From: Varroa destructor
Lineage: Eukaryota; Arthropoda; Arachnida; Mesostigmata; Varroidae
Length of the DNA stretch: 64,000 bases
Direction: 5' to 3'
NCBI RefSeq assembly: GCF_002443255.2
Contig: NW_019211456.1
Location: forward strand, 38,943,042-39,007,041
Below the pieces are notes generated by a model that was given only the letters and a program-made list of their open reading frames with translations, was not told the DNA's origin and did not search any database. Every line of letters starts with the position of its first letter. Position 1 is the stretch's first letter. Both the position numbers and the translations under genes were made by a program. Positions 48,501 through 61,905 of the stretch are shown one piece after another.

Positions 48501-49726
48501 CATAAATTCTGACAGCTTTCTCAGTCCTTAGCTACAAGCGCTCGTATCCAAGACTTCCTGCGTAGCAAACTTGCAGATAAATCCCCTTTACGCCTTGCCC
48601 GGAATGGAATGGCTGCTAGGGTCAAGTGACAAGGTTACGATAGTCGTCAAATTCAAGTCTTAACTAAAGTTTAGACTGATTTTTTTTGTAGGTCCCTATC
48701 GAAATTCTTATTAATACTAAGCTTTTCCATAATTCTGTTATTGTGCTTACTTCGAATAACAAACCAACGATCATAGCCAATATCTACTATTTAATGAATG
48801 CACCAAGCTGGCGTGATGAAACTGGTTCACCAGCCAAAGGAGAATTCACCGTTCAGATATAGCATGTGTAGGTACAGCCTAAGTACATCCGTATATATCT
48901 AGATTTCGAGGCGTTTTCGGCGACACGATAATTGGCAATGCGTTAATCCATAGAGACGGCAAGGGTTGGAAAAGGTTATTTTCGAGGAAAGCTTACAGAA
49001 TTTCTTTTGTCTGTACAAGCAATACATTCGAGACGACCGATGAAAACAACGATAAACTATTGGGGTGAACTAATTCTGTAAAAAAACGTGCGCAGAATGA
49101 TGTCATTGTATAAGCACGTACTGCAGCAACATTTGCGCTTGGGCTTTGCCTAGCTTAATAAAGCCCAAAATAAATCTGCTTGTTCAGTCTATGCATGTTC
49201 GCTGAGATAGGCCGAGTGCTTAGACATGCCCATTGTGAAGCTTCCATCTCTGCACGACAATGCATTGTACATTCCAGTACCTGTTCAAGCTTTGTGCCTT
49301 GCAGAAATGCTTAGAAAGTGTTGTATTAGAATGAATATTTTTTCATCTCACATAATTCTTTTTTCTTTGGTTTCCAGAGAGTGCGCTCACTGTTATCCAG
49401 TATTATGAATTTCATACATCCAAAATATAGTAGTTTACTGCCTGGTCAATTTAGGCCTGCCTGTTTCCAATGGCAGCCAAAGACAACCAATCTTCCAATC
49501 GTGATCCATTATTTACATCACCCTCCATAAAATGAGAAAATAGTCTGTTATTTCCTATTGATTCGTTTTCTAAGGAAGCATTATTGAACAATATTAGTAT
49601 GTACGACGCCTCATTTTTTGTTTACCTCCCTGTAAAGTTCCATGCGCCTGCAAGGACTGGATTATGCCGCCAATTGTAGATACTCGTTTGAACATTGCAT
49701 GAGGAACGCGCTCCGTTGCCACTTAC
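45513..49726. other. stretch without firmly supported genes
   Basis: A plus-strand stretch at 46782-47064 is open in two frames after TTTTCAACAG and contains a further good acceptor (TTTGTTCGCAG) near 46934. Neither frame is recognisable. The rest appears non-coding. Confidence 0.3.
48110..48168. repeat. TA-run and imperfect hairpin
   Basis: A (TA)n run is followed by CATCTAGTGC, a TATATATA core and GCACTGGATG. The outer arms are reverse complements with one mismatch. Confidence 0.6.
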
Positions 49727-49958
49727 CAACCTGGTGTAGAGCTCTGAGAAGGGATGCCACTTCTAGTGTAAGATACTTTTTGCACGAATTATCTGTTTGC
49801 TTCTGTGCTGTCGATAGATAGACTGACAGAGATTTTGTATCACCCGAAATAGACGTGCGTCTTCTTCCCATTTGGTAAGAATTATTCGTCTGAAGTAAAG
49901 ACTGAAGAGTATCTGTAAAGTGTAAAAGTCGTTTTTTGAACTGACCGTAAGTACCCAT
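49727..49958 (-). other. candidate coding exon
   Basis: A minus-strand frame from ATG at 49958 is open to a consensus donor TTG|GTAAGT after 49727 (phase 1). It includes SLLRALHQV at its end. A TTTACAG acceptor inside it offers an alternative start. A second frame is also open here, so coding is not certain. No known domain. Confidence 0.3.
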
Positions 49959-52900
49959 TCAGCCGGGTGTCGGTAACCGTAAAATGTGACTGTCTCCGAC
50001 CTTGTCAGGAAAATGGCGATTTCGCCAGTCCATTTGGTCGATGTGAGCACGATAAAGTTTGCCCGTAAAGTGCTCAAAAACCTATAATTAAATAACGTGC
50101 AGCCCCGCATCCGTACGCTGCGCGGCAGTTAAGTCGAGCCGTATTCGGGGCAGCCTAGACGCAGTAGCTGTGTAGGCATGCAGACATTAACAAGACATAG
50201 TGACTCGAAATTCAAGCTAAGTCATAGGTATCGTCAAATCATAGCGAAGTGTACGGTCCGCTGAAAATATAATGATACCTATGATGTACAAGTAATTACA
50301 TAAAAGTGCATTGCAACTGAAGAAGCTCCTACACGTTTTTTTAAACGTTCGGTTCTTGGGTGTAAGAACCAACGGACTCGCAAGGTAGGGTCCGGTAACC
50401 CGAAGCACAGATTCCAATATCGTTTTTATTGAATCGGTTCGATCTTCGACTCATAGCTTTGTTCAAAAGGAAACAAGAAATCAAACTGACGTTGGTGTTG
50501 GCCAGCTGTAGTCCGGCGGTGACGACATATTTACGCTAATCGTTTGAAGGTTTAAGATCATTCTACATCTATCTAAACCTCAAAGCTCATTCTCTGCCGA
50601 GTAGCGGAAACATACGTTTAAACAGGAGTGTTTTCATGTTAGTTTTTGTATGTGCTGCGTCCTGCACGAACTATATAATATTTGATGGTGGTACGTATAA
50701 TTTCCGTTAAAGAATAAATACGGCGTCAAGAGGGTCTTTTTCCTCCTTTATATACATTTGTATATACGAACCCCTTTGGTGCGTCCAACGATTTGACACA
50801 ATCTCTTGGACTCAGAATGTCTAAAAATGCCACAGCGTACCGGACTTTAAGGCTTTCCTCGAAAAAGGGCTCAAGTCCTCTTTAAAGAGTCGTCACCGAA
50901 TAACTTTTGTTAAACTGTGCCTCAAAACAGAATTCATTGGTAATTCCATCCGAAAAGAAATGAATTAACTCGCTTATTCATTCATCTTAGAAAAAACAAG
51001 TTCTCTCTATTTTAGCCCAACCCGACCTTAGCCCTTTTGCACGCAGGACACTCATGTGATCCGCTTTATTTTGTTGATGTTGTTGTACTTGTTAAGTATG
51101 TCCCTATGCCGAACACAGTGCAACTCTTTATATAGATGCATCATAGCTTCTTAATTGTGAATTAACAGAAGGTTAATGATACGTTGGTAATCATGGCTTT
51201 AACTCGCTTTGTACAAAGCATATGCATGGTAGGCTTGCTTTCCTAAAGAAAAATCCTAAAAAGTGCAAGTAACCATTAAATCAAAGTCCGAACGACGGGT
51301 ATTTTCCTGAGGATTGATAAAATCATAGTGCACTATTGTCGAAGCGACGATCGTAGTTGCACAACCCAGAAGGCCTAAGCAGACATCTTTATGTCAATGC
51401 AGATGCTTTAGCAGAAAATGCTCAGCTTTATGTTCAATACAAATATGTAACAGCGTCTACTTACGTCTAAATCGATAGCCTCTGTGCACGTTATGTATTC
51501 ACCTTTGAATATAAATGCAAATACGCTTGTAATAAGAACTTCTTAAAATCGGGGAAGTTCATGCAAAGAAATCCATCGTCAGTGATCATCGGACTTGGGC
51601 GTCGTCGACACGAGCCGGATATCTATGCGGCTCGCCTGTTTCAGCGTTGATGTGAACCTCTGCTGCATTTTGCCGGATTCTGGTGCTGTGTCTACAAGGT
51701 TCCAACATTGGAACGAATGACGCAGGGCGTAAAATACGAAGAACATTTTAGCATTAGGACGAACGAATTTCGTGGACACTTTAGTCCTCTTGCTTTTCAC
51801 GGCTGCAAGGCATGGGCATCTGGGTGGCTAATAGTAATAGAGGGGCATACAGGAAAGGATTTTTAACAAGAAGCACGTTCACAGGAATCGTATTGATCGA
51901 AAAAATTCCCTTACATACATATAATTAATATGCGGATATCCGTCCGGACGGTGGTGCTTCAGATTCTAATTCAAGCCCATCACGTTCCATACGTACGTCC
52001 GGTACTTGTAAAGACTATTGTTAGGTACGCACGCAAATTTTTACACTGATAATAAGCGTCACACATATAGTGCATTCAGTACCAAGTCACTGAAAAAGAT
52101 AAGGCGTCCAGGTGGTTCTTTAGTTGCCACTGCTTGCCAATATCGAAACAATGGGGTGTATCGAAAATCGATTTTGGGAAAACTTCGAAAAATGTAACAC
52201 TGTCCAATCGAATAGCAAAGAGGCACTCTAACTTTCATATTCACAGGGTTAAAAACAAAGTTATCATTGTTAAAATAAGCAGGTTAAAAAAAAACTGTAT
52301 CAAGCTAGTCATAAACATAATATTAGAAATAGCTTAGTTCCGAATTCAAGACAGGTACTCAATGTAGTAGTCATGTCCGATTGAAAAACTTAGGTAAATT
52401 TCCGAGAAGTAAGCCAACAAACTCGCAGAGACATTATGTGCCCGTAAACTCTACGATGGAAAACAATGGTAATATAGTGTGTTTTGTTCAACTGCGTGGT
52501 GACGGAAGCTCATTCGTGATATCGGTTCTATCAAATCTATTATGACACAGCTGCTATCCAAAAGGGCATCGTGCAAATGGGCTAATTGTAACATACGATA
52601 TAATCATACGACCTTTGGAACCTAGAGAAAGATCGGCTGGTCTTTCAGCCACTGCGGGTCCATAAGATGCTTAAAAGTACTGAAGGCGTTGTTGAGCGCG
52701 GAGAGCGAACGTCAATTCACAACAAAGCCCAATGAGCACTTTCCATTGCCCCCCAGTCATGGCAACCAGAGATCGTCGCAAATGTTGCGTTCGATCGCTC
52801 ACTTGCGATACCTCATGTTCGTTGTTTAATGTAGAATCTAGCCTTTGATAATAATAATAATAATAATGATCCATAATAGGACTGTCAAATTTAGGCAATT

Positions 52901-53106
52901 GTTTGCGTAGCTATAATGTGACCCCTTTTCAATAAAATGTGTGCAAATATAAGAAATTCAACTACTATCTCTAGGTCTATTGGATATTACCTTAAATAGC
53001 GCGTATATTATATATGAATCATCTCACTGATTTTCAGTACTGAGAACCATCTGGTCTCTATTAATATGCCCTATAGGGCTTATTTGGTTATATAGTGTCT
53101 GATCAA
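49959..53106. other. non-coding stretch
   Basis: No supported gene. It has an (AAT)n run at about 52846-52866. Confidence 0.35.
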
Positions 53107-53499
53107 TTAAATATTAGCACTCGACGATTGTTGGGTAGAGTAATCGATTAGTGCTTCAAAACAGCCTGAAAAACAACTTGACAAATTTAAGTGAGAACGG
53201 CAACAACTCGTAAACACGTAAACATTTTGTTTCGACGTAATTGTCTCTGGCTGTCCATTGAACCACCCGTCGAAATTTCGGCAAAGAACATCATTAAAAA
53301 CTGCTTTTTTTATCCCTAAGGACAACCTCAGACGCTCGAAAACGTAGAGAACCTCTAGGTTAGTTCGATGCATTTCTACAGACGGATAACCATAACGAAA
53401 TGTTTCAAATTGCGGTAACAATAAACATGAGCCTCCGGCGAGTTCTGGGCTCGAGGACTGGGGTAACATATAAACTTCATTCAAAGTACTAAGGGACAT
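53107..53499 (-). CDS. unrecognised 130-codon ORF
   Basis: An ATG-initiated minus-strand ORF with A at -3 encodes 130 residues and ends in TAA. It has no signal peptide, TM segment or domain that I recognise. It includes LEVLYVFERLRLSLGIKKAV and NGQPETITSKQNVYVF. The length is unusual but not impossible by chance at this base composition. No close poly(A) signal. Confidence 0.25.
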   Translation of the reverse strand: MSLSTLNEVYMLPQSSSPELAGGSCLLLPQFETFRYGYPSVEMHRTNLEVLYVFERLRLSLGIKKAVFNDVLCRNFDGWFNGQPETITSKQNVYVFTSCCRSHLNLSSCFSGCFEALIDYSTQQSSSANI

Positions 53500-55820
53500 A
53501 TTTATGTACGCTATATAAAAATATTATTTAACTTATTTATGTAACGTAAATAATATCTGTAATAAACATCGTCTTTTATTTGAGCAAGGGAAATATCTCT
53601 TTATATAATAACAAGTAGCTAACGAATCTAGTTACTTTTTTGTCGGCTAGCTACATTTCTTCATGAAGATCCAATAATCATTAACAGGCCTACAGGCCAT
53701 TAAAGGAAATCTTTATTCAACATGGCTAGTCTATCAGGTTTAGACTAAATACTTAAATAAGATTTAAGGAACGGGTGCGAGGTTAACGGTCTGCTTTTTT
53801 TGCTTGTCTGTTAGCGTATGGCCTTGTGGTGTGCCGGAATCAGATTAACTACGCGAAATAATCCTACGCAACATCGTTCATGATCGGTAACACTTGTGGA
53901 AAATTTGTTCAGCGAAAAACACTGCGATCGATAGAGCTAGATCGACAAGCAACGAAACGTTGATCGTTACGAAATCTTCGACTACTACCACTACTATTCT
54001 CACACTCTCCGAATTTTTTTCCCAATGCCGACCGAAGACTTCACGCTCACGCATAAACGGTACAGCGAAGATTGAATCCAGTTAATTCTATAACGATGCT
54101 CAGGGAAAAAAATGCCTTTTTTAATATTTAGTAACACACTCTGTTCCCGTTAGATAATAGTACATATCTAAAACCTATCAGCGTCTCCATACCCTTGAAG
54201 TTATTCTTCAACTTGAGCATTCGAGCAAAATTTCCAGTATTCTGGGATATATTTCTAAGAGTAGTCTTATATATATAGTATTCGTGCTCACGATCCTGAT
54301 AGATATACCTGGTTGAATCAACAACCTTTTGCGGGACAAGGAAATTTTATTCCATTAATTAATCAGGCAGGCCGCTAGAAGACCGTACTTTTCCTAGACC
54401 TGAGCTTTGTTCGATACATTCTTCCGGCGTGAAAAGAAATGTATCCCTATTACATGGATCTTCTACATATTGTATCCTCTATGTTTCTTTCTCAAAAAGA
54501 AATCTACATGAACACACTCGGGAATCATCTATTTGTAATATGGAAACGCTATGAAAGATGCAGAGCATTTTTCTTTATATGACTGTGCCAAACAACATGT
54601 CGAATGTTTGGTACTATAAAAAATATTCGTACTTTTCTTCTTTGGGTAATGTCTTAGACGCGTTTATGACACCATCGATTACGGACACGAGCTCTTGCAT
54701 CATACGAAAAACGTACGGCGCTACAACGCACCAGTACGATGTCGCTTTCGTAATGGATCATTCCTGAAAGAATATATTCATAGATATATAGACACCAACT
54801 ATTTGTTCCATGATTGGTACGGAGAAAATTTTCGTGAACGGATCTATGGGAAGCCTGTTCCGTCGAAAATGCTCACGTAGCTCGTTTTTGTTCGGTCCAG
54901 TGTAGGTCTGCGATAAGGTGGAGATGAACGAAATTACCAGCCACATCTACAGGTCGTGCCGTGCTGCTTATAATTTGCATTGCATAGGTGTCAAAATAAA
55001 TCGAGAAGCGTTAGGCAAATCTCACGAAACGGGATCGTATGCAAGAGTATTTCTCGTTAATCTGAAACTCGATGTTGTTAAAAACCTTCACACCGTAAGG
55101 TTAATTTCCAGGACATTATTCATGACTTGAATATACTTGTTGGCCTGCATGCAAGCTGCCTTAGGCGTTCGGAGTAAGTGGTGATTGGCACTTTAATCGA
55201 TAGGAAGTGCTCCGATGTAGTGTAGTAAACACAAAGAACGACTCGTGTATTGATTGACTCGTCTCCATAATCCATTTAGTAGGAGTTGCGTCCCTATAGA
55301 AAATGGCTAGGTCCAATTGCCTCAAAAAGGTCTCCATCGTATTAGTACATATGGTTGGTGTAAACACAGCTAGGTTCGCTCGAAGTGAACAGCATAAAGC
55401 CTACCATCCAGACCCCGCCGCTCAAACCGTGAACGAGACCACTTTGCTGATGGCGTAGGAGAAAATAGTACACGGCAAATTACAAGTCGTTGTTATCACT
55501 ATTATCATCAAACTGATTAAACACGATCCTTTTCGGTCACAACGCATTTATGGTATTAAAATGAACGGAGTAACGTCTCTAGCTCGAATTATATATTTCC
55601 TTTGATCGTGGCCTATATAAGACTTTTGAAGAGAATAACGCGGATTGGGTATCGAAAAAACAGCCTAATAACTCCACGATGTCTCCCTGGTTAATCGCTA
55701 ATGGTACGAAGGGCTCCGGGCAAGCTAATCAAAAGCGGTGAGTGTAATTTTCATTGCCGGAATAAGTCTTTTTCATGTCGTGCAAAAACAGACGTGTCCT
55801 AAGAGTCTATCGTGATATTG
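53500..55820. other. non-coding stretch
   Basis: Short ORFs on both strands around 54558-55130 overlap and have no recognisable motif. No gene is supported. Confidence 0.3.
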
Positions 55821-55821
55821 G

Positions 55822-56049
55822 ATGGTTGGTCTTATCATAATAGTGGTGAGTTCCAGTCTTAATGAATTCGAAGACAGCAAGGCCTTAGCTACCTTCTTGA
55901 AGGGGTATTCCAAAGAACGTCAAAGGGCACCGTGTGAGGGTCAGCAAAAGTGTCACCTGCTCCAGGGGGTAGATGTAGCGGCGGTGCATCATTGCCAGGA
56001 CGATGAGCGTAGGCGGCGCACAAAAAAGAACGATACAGGTCTGCTTTAA
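55822..56049 (+). pseudogene. possible retroelement gag zinc-knuckle relic
   Basis: A plus-strand open stretch contains QQKCHLLQGVDVAAVHHCQD followed by an Arg-rich tail. It resembles a decayed LINE-type gag zinc knuckle (C-x2-C...GHVAAHC), with the second Cys and the first His lost. Frames before and after are broken. This is a weak pattern match, not a firm identification. Confidence 0.2.
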
Positions 56050-56270
56050 AAATTCAAAAAAGGGTCGATAAACATTGTATTTAATAAACGTTTCTACCAA
56101 GCGGCCGGAAACTTTCAGCTTCGTTTAACCCATGAAGGACTGATTTGTATAAATGAGTTATATCTGAACTCCAGTAAACCGAAAACGCTTCGCTGAAATA
56201 GGCCTGTAATTAATCTCTGTGTATTTTATTGTATCAGAAACAATCGAAGCGAGAATAACTTGAAAGTAAC

Positions 56271-56465
56271 TCACGTCAGGACTTGTGGCCTGCCTGAAGG
56301 CAGGTGTCGTGGTAATACACTGGCTTTGAACCCGAATATGAACACGGTTTTAGTGAAGCCATCGTTCATTTAAACGAGCTCATAAAAGTGCGAGAAGATC
56401 GTCTCCTGAGCGATCGGTGGAACGGCTGCAATATTTGCTTTAGCGTCGGACATCTCACTGGCCAT
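56271..56465 (-). pseudogene. broken short coding frame
   Basis: On the minus strand an ATG in a good context (ACAAGATGG) starts MASEMSDAKANIAAVPPIAQ and a further 11 residues to a TAA at 56372-56370. The same frame then continues open for 32 more codons to a TGA at 56273. One in-frame stop inside an otherwise coding-like frame suggests a decayed gene or retroelement ORF. No family is recognised. Confidence 0.3.
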
Positions 56466-59400
56466 CTTGTTGCATTATTGCTGTGTACCTGTCCAATGCC
56501 TAGAAAGCGTTTTGCCAAAATCTGCCACGTGTTACTCGGTTGAACCCCCACAGTGTTCAGGCCACTTATGAACACATGTGTCCATACGCCTAGTGATTTG
56601 TGAGTGAGTTAGGAATACGTTAATTTCCAGTAACTCTAAGTGTACAATGCCAGCAACACAGTATAAGTTGCAGTTTTATTTTACCGAAAGGTAAAACTGA
56701 GTTTCTATGAATATATATTACTCGTCGATGAATATATATTATATTGTCGTTTGCCTAACTCTGATCTTGAAGTTTAACCCTGTCCTAGTGCTAGTTCCCA
56801 TGTTAACGAATATTGTCAGCTATAGATCAAATTATTGCTAGATAACTGTTGTACCACCAGGCACTACTACTTTATTGATGACATATGGGTAAGGTGGACC
56901 AAAATCTACTACAAGTGAGGACTTACAAGAAAATTAATGTGGCAGTCTCTAAGTCTCTGCAAGTAGTGAACTCGGCGTCCAAAGCTTTTACAGTCTATTC
57001 CGCTTAAATAACATCTTCTCGTCAATAGATATAATACAAGCTTGAAAAAAAAACTCACAAGCACACGTCAAGCAATAAATAACGAAACAATTACCGTCTG
57101 GTTAAATCAACGTGTGCTACAATGAATGGACAAGAATAGTATACTGAATATGTTCTTTTCACAGCAGGCTCTATCGACCTAAAGGCAGTAACTGATTCGC
57201 TTGTTTATAACGGACGGACAATTGATAGCCCTTTACTGAGACAAAGGGCAGTTAGCTAGCTTTCTGTTCATTTAAAACTCGGTAGGGGCTTGTGCGCTGG
57301 TTACATCACGGCTTTTGAAATGTATTCATTTTCTTTTTTTTTGCACTTATCAGCATCAGCGGTTGAGGCTAATCTTGATATTAGAATTTTTTTTAAAGTT
57401 CGTACTGAAGATTAGGAAGTAGAACTGAAGAAAGAAGATTATACAAATTTACCGAATCATGCTAACTGTAACATAAATCAAGTAGTATTTAAAGCAATCT
57501 AGTTGCAAATGGCTCAACCGGCTTTATGTGTGGTACGTTTAGCGTGTGCACCGTACACAGCGACACATAATATTCGGTGTAAAAAACGTTAGATACATGT
57601 GAATGGGGGAAAGGTTGCCCTTGTAGAATAATATCATAGTGAACTTACGATGGTATAAGCCAGCTAAAAATGCACACCGCTCCATGGGCTCGCAGGCATA
57701 GTGAACCCACTAAACAGAGCAATTAATCTAATTGACTGCATCGCTTATATATAGCCTGCATTCGTTGACGAACGAGGCACCTGGAAGCCGTAGAAAACAT
57801 ATCCGTCAAGGATTTTGGACACGAACGAATGTTGCCCCTGGCGTAAGCCGTTCCTTAAACCAGTATTCTTCCGTGGCGAAGCGTGAACGCCACAGCAGTA
57901 CTAAGTACGATTACCATGCAATGCAAGTTTTTCCTTTGACCAAAATACAACTGACAGGAAATTGCCGCTACGTGTACTTCCTTCCCGTCACAGGAGGAGG
58001 GCATCGACATATCCAGAAGCGACCGTATCAGCACCTTGTGTGTCTTGTTTCCTCGTGGTCAGTTGTTAAGTTCATTCGAAACGGATACGACGTATTGCTT
58101 AAGATCATCATGAAGAAACCTGGTTTGCGTCCAAAAATGTAACACGAAATTCGCAGACTTCCTATTACTATTAATAGGTAGTCTATCGTCTCGTAAAGCC
58201 ATATTCACGTTTGTAGGGCTATATCACGAGCAAACACGCAGTAACTGCCATGGCCCACGAAGAAATCTGCCGAGGTTAACCCTAGCGACCTGATGACAAT
58301 AACTAGTTACTGTTTTAGTGTAAATTGACCCAAACATTGACCCAGTTCGTAAACCTTTAATATTAGATTTAAATCTTTGGTTCTTCTTTGCTGAGTATGC
58401 AGCTTATATAGTAGACATTATTCACTATAAATTGAGAAGAGATTAAAGAATCGCTAAAGTGAAGACCGTAATTTCCTAAAGATATTCTATAAATGTCAAT
58501 TTTCTTTTCAATGGGATAAAATAGCACAACGAAATGTAAAAAATACCATTTAATTTTTAAATAAATAATGCTTCGTCGAGTGGGTTTCTGTTGTTCCTTG
58601 CTAGGAAAAAAACCAATGACGCTAGGTTTGCTAGTTCAAATTAATCGTTTGAAGGTTTTCTAAGTTAACAGATCATTTCCGGAATATGAGAGAGAATTAA
58701 CTTCAAGCCAGTTTTGCCACTGTCAAACAAGGTTAACTTATAGAAATTGTATCTTGGCAAGGCGACAAAAATAACTATTAGTTATTTACAATGGTACAGG
58801 CATCAGCCGTGCTGCAGCGACGTGGAAGATCGATCGAACATTTCCGTATGCATTTTTTTCAAATAGTTCCGATAGCAGACTCTGAATCTGAGTCGCAATA
58901 ACAGCAAAAACAGAATAGGTTTAGCGCAAATGAACAATTGTCGTTCATCACGAACAGTTTGAGATTATCTAGAAAGGCTTTTGTACAACGAAACGCCACG
59001 TTATTAGCTGCTATACGAATAGCTAAAAACTACGGTGTGACTGCTCAGATATGTAATAATATGCGCGTATGTCCATCGATCGTATGATCTGTTCTTGTGG
59101 CCTTCTTTGTTCGCACGGTGTTCCGTGGCCAGCGTTCCCCGTCAACCACCGACAGATTTCCTATCTCGCCTGCTTTCCTGTATAGTGTCGCCATTCGATG
59201 CTGCAACTTAGCATACGTTGTTCATAGAGTCGCACGTAGCTAGTGTATTAGAGTATAGGGAGAGTGAAAGGTGAACGAAAGATTACGCGCATAGATATGT
59301 ACTCGTAAGGTTCCGGATCCTCCGGATGCTCATCCGTGATTATCCGCTCCTACTGTCGCCGTAATGTCATGGCCATTTCGTTTGAATCGTGTACTACGCT

Positions 59401-59500
59401 GCTACCCGAATGACTTTATGCACCTTCGTCCGCCCCTTCCACGCTTACTTTCACTGACTAGCTAGGCACACGAAAAGTAGGACGAAAAGGACCTTTTTTT
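56466..59500. other. mostly non-coding stretch
   Basis: The ORF at 57732-58142 (136 codons, non-ATG start) has no domain that I recognise. A 22-base tandem duplication (ATGAATATATATTA units) lies near 56706-56745, and a short hairpin TTTTACC-GAAA-GGTAAAA lies near 56681-56698. Confidence 0.35.
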
Positions 59501-59742
59501 CGCTCTTAATGTTATTCTCTTTATATATAGCTTTCCCCCATCTCTCTCTCTCTCTGCTGCTGATACCACTCGCTGAGTTCATCTCAAACTGTTTGCTGTA
59601 AGCTCCTTCGTGACGCTTGCGCAGACAGACAGCGGCTGTTGTTCGCTACTCGTGTGGGCTAGCTGAGCTGGTCGGCAGTGTCACGCTGATTCTATTGGCC
59701 CGGTCGCTTCTGCATCTTCTTTCACTGTTTTTCGGTGCGTTC

Positions 59743-59768
59743 ACTCTCTCTCTCTCTCTCTCTCTCTC
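59743..59768. repeat. (CT)n microsatellite
   Basis: A CT dinucleotide run of about 26 bases. Confidence 0.85.
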
Positions 59769-61145
59769 CCTTTTCCTGGCTCTCACTCTTTCTCTTAGAC
59801 GACGCGACTGGTTTGCGGGCCGGAGTCGGAATCGCAGAGGGAGGCCCCGTTTCCAAATTTGGCTGAACGGAAAACGAACGACCACCAAGTTATATGTGGT
59901 GGTAGAATTATAGTAAATAGGCACTGTGCTTCTAACGCTCGGACGCCGACTTTCGTGCATACGAGCGAGCGTTTGCCTCTCCATGAACGATTCGAGACAG
60001 AGTAGCACGAAGACTCGGATAGGGTCGTGATGACTCAACGCTTTTGTAGGAGCGATGCTGCGCTACGATCGAGACCGTCGCAGCCGGTTACGCAGCAGTA
60101 GCGATAGCAGCGCTATTATGCAGACGAGTGAGTAACTCACAACGAAAAACGGAGCGAACCCGAGTCGACGTATCGGAACGCCCCGCGCTGCAATAGGGCA
60201 TACGGCCAAGCTAGCTCTGAACAAGCCCTGTTTCCTTTCCAGCCAGTGGGTTACATAGCACAAACTGGATGACGGGCAAAACGACGAGGAAGCAACAGCC
60301 GTTATGTGTGGCTCTTCCTCGCTACAACAAGGGGCTCGAGACTATTAAAGCAAAGCAGGGCAAGTCGAAATAATAAAAGCATAACATTATGAAGACCCAG
60401 CAATAGTTGCGGCTGCTACGCTTAGCACTGTTTTTGAGACTATGCACGCAACAGCGAAGACGCGTCAACAAAGATGAGCTTTTTCTAGGTTTAGCGTGCC
60501 TTCTGCGGCCAAAAGTGCTAGGATGGCAGGCGGCGACGCTGCCGTCTCATTGCCGAATTGTTGAAAACTCCACTTGCGATAGAAAAAGCGACAGAGACAA
60601 AGGAACGACAGAAAACAGTGACTGTATTTATAAATAGGGCACGAGAAGAGCAGGAAACCACGCTGCAAATAGGAGGCGCTACTAACAGCACAAAAACAAA
60701 GTACATTATATTATAGTTATGCTGGAAGTGGAATGTCTTCTTTACGCAAGTGGAAACCTTTTACACCTAAAAACTAGGATTTAAACGTAATTCAAGCTGT
60801 AACATTTAGATTAGTCTAATGATACGTGAACATAATGAATTTGACTTGACTGTGACCGGATACATTTGCATATTGTTATAGAGTGGTGCGATATGTACCC
60901 CAAAGTTGCTTGGAGTACGTTGGACAAAGCTGATTGTAACCGCAACTCGTTTATAAATCGGTCAGATCACTCAAATGAATATATTCCCTAGGCTCTGGTT
61001 CCATCTAACGGTGGATTTCATGCGTGTAGTGACAAATGTTTCTCCGGTGGCGGCTGCTTCGTACGACTAGAAGACAAGTGGGAGTAAGGGAGGATGAGGA
61101 CGAGTGCGTTCGTGCTAACGTCTCTCTACATAGCCGTTCGCCTGC

Positions 61146-61171
61146 CTGCGTGCGTGCGTGCGTGCGTGCGT
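61146..61171. repeat. (TGCG)n microsatellite
   Basis: About six tandem TGCG units. Confidence 0.85.
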
Positions 61172-61225
61172 GATTAGGTATTTGAGTAGCCTAGAACAGG
61201 GCCTCAAGCGACCACCAGGTTCCAC

Positions 61226-61231
61226 CAGGTG
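61226..61231 (+). promoter_or_regulatory. CAGGTG E-box in a CCACCAGGT tandem
   Basis: Two copies of CCACCAGGT lie side by side and the second forms CAGGTG, the E-box bound by Snail/Scratch-type zinc-finger proteins. It lies 2.7 kb upstream of a SNAG-type start codon. Any link is speculation. Confidence 0.2.
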
Positions 61232-61905
61232 CGCTGCAAGAGGAAATCTTAGAAGGATTCTGTCACTTCAATCAGCGAACGAATAGTGGTCGTGCCGGCT
61301 TTGCAGAACCTTAGGGGTGTAACACTGGTTATTTGACATTAGCGATGTGTTTATAGGATTGTAATATTGTCCTCTGTCTAGGCAGTCCGCAATACAGAAC
61401 GCACGGACTTCGCTCACGAACACGGTTAATGCGCGGAACAATTATCAGTATGATATTATCCAAAGGTTTGTCTAGCTATTAATTAAACTACTGAAAACTT
61501 TGTATAGCTGGTCGTAGATAGCGAGCACGGACTCAACAACAAGCGCTTCATCTTAAGCTCAGTCGTAAAAAATACATTTACATATAATTAAGAATCAAAT
61601 TGCAAGCTGGTATCGAAATATAAAGTCATACGCAGCGTATATGCATCATAGGACGCAATAGGATTAAAGGCCAGCATACAGCATTAGAATAAACTAACAC
61701 GTAAGCCCTCTTACTATCTATGTCCAATGAAACGATATACGCAAAGACCGGTGAACCATTTTGCCGGTCACTACCTCTGGCATATACTCTTGCCGGCGGG
61801 GGCAAACCACTTTATGATTTACATATTGTTATCGGTTTGTTTTGGCCAATAATGATTCTTTCGTTTCTTGCTCTTTCGTCTTTTTGTTTTTTTTTTTCTT
61901 TCTAG

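Larger units (their letters stand above)
59501..61200 (+). promoter_or_regulatory. GC- and CT-rich promoter-like zone
   Basis: (CT)n at 59540-59555 and 59743-59768 (GAGA on the other strand), higher GC than the flanks, and (TGCG)n at 61146-61171. Many short overlapping ORFs on both strands have no motif. Such tracts are common at arthropod promoters. The nearest likely target is the gene starting at 63897, which would then have 5' UTR introns. This is an inference. Confidence 0.35.

Noticed and set aside
57732..58142. 136-codon plus-strand ORF
   Set aside because: It opens with TTG rather than ATG, lacks domains, and has no clear acceptor. Kept only as a remark.
59617..60038. ORFs on both strands across the CT tract
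   Set aside because: Ser/Leu and Arg/Glu repeats come from translating (CT)n. No start or domain support.
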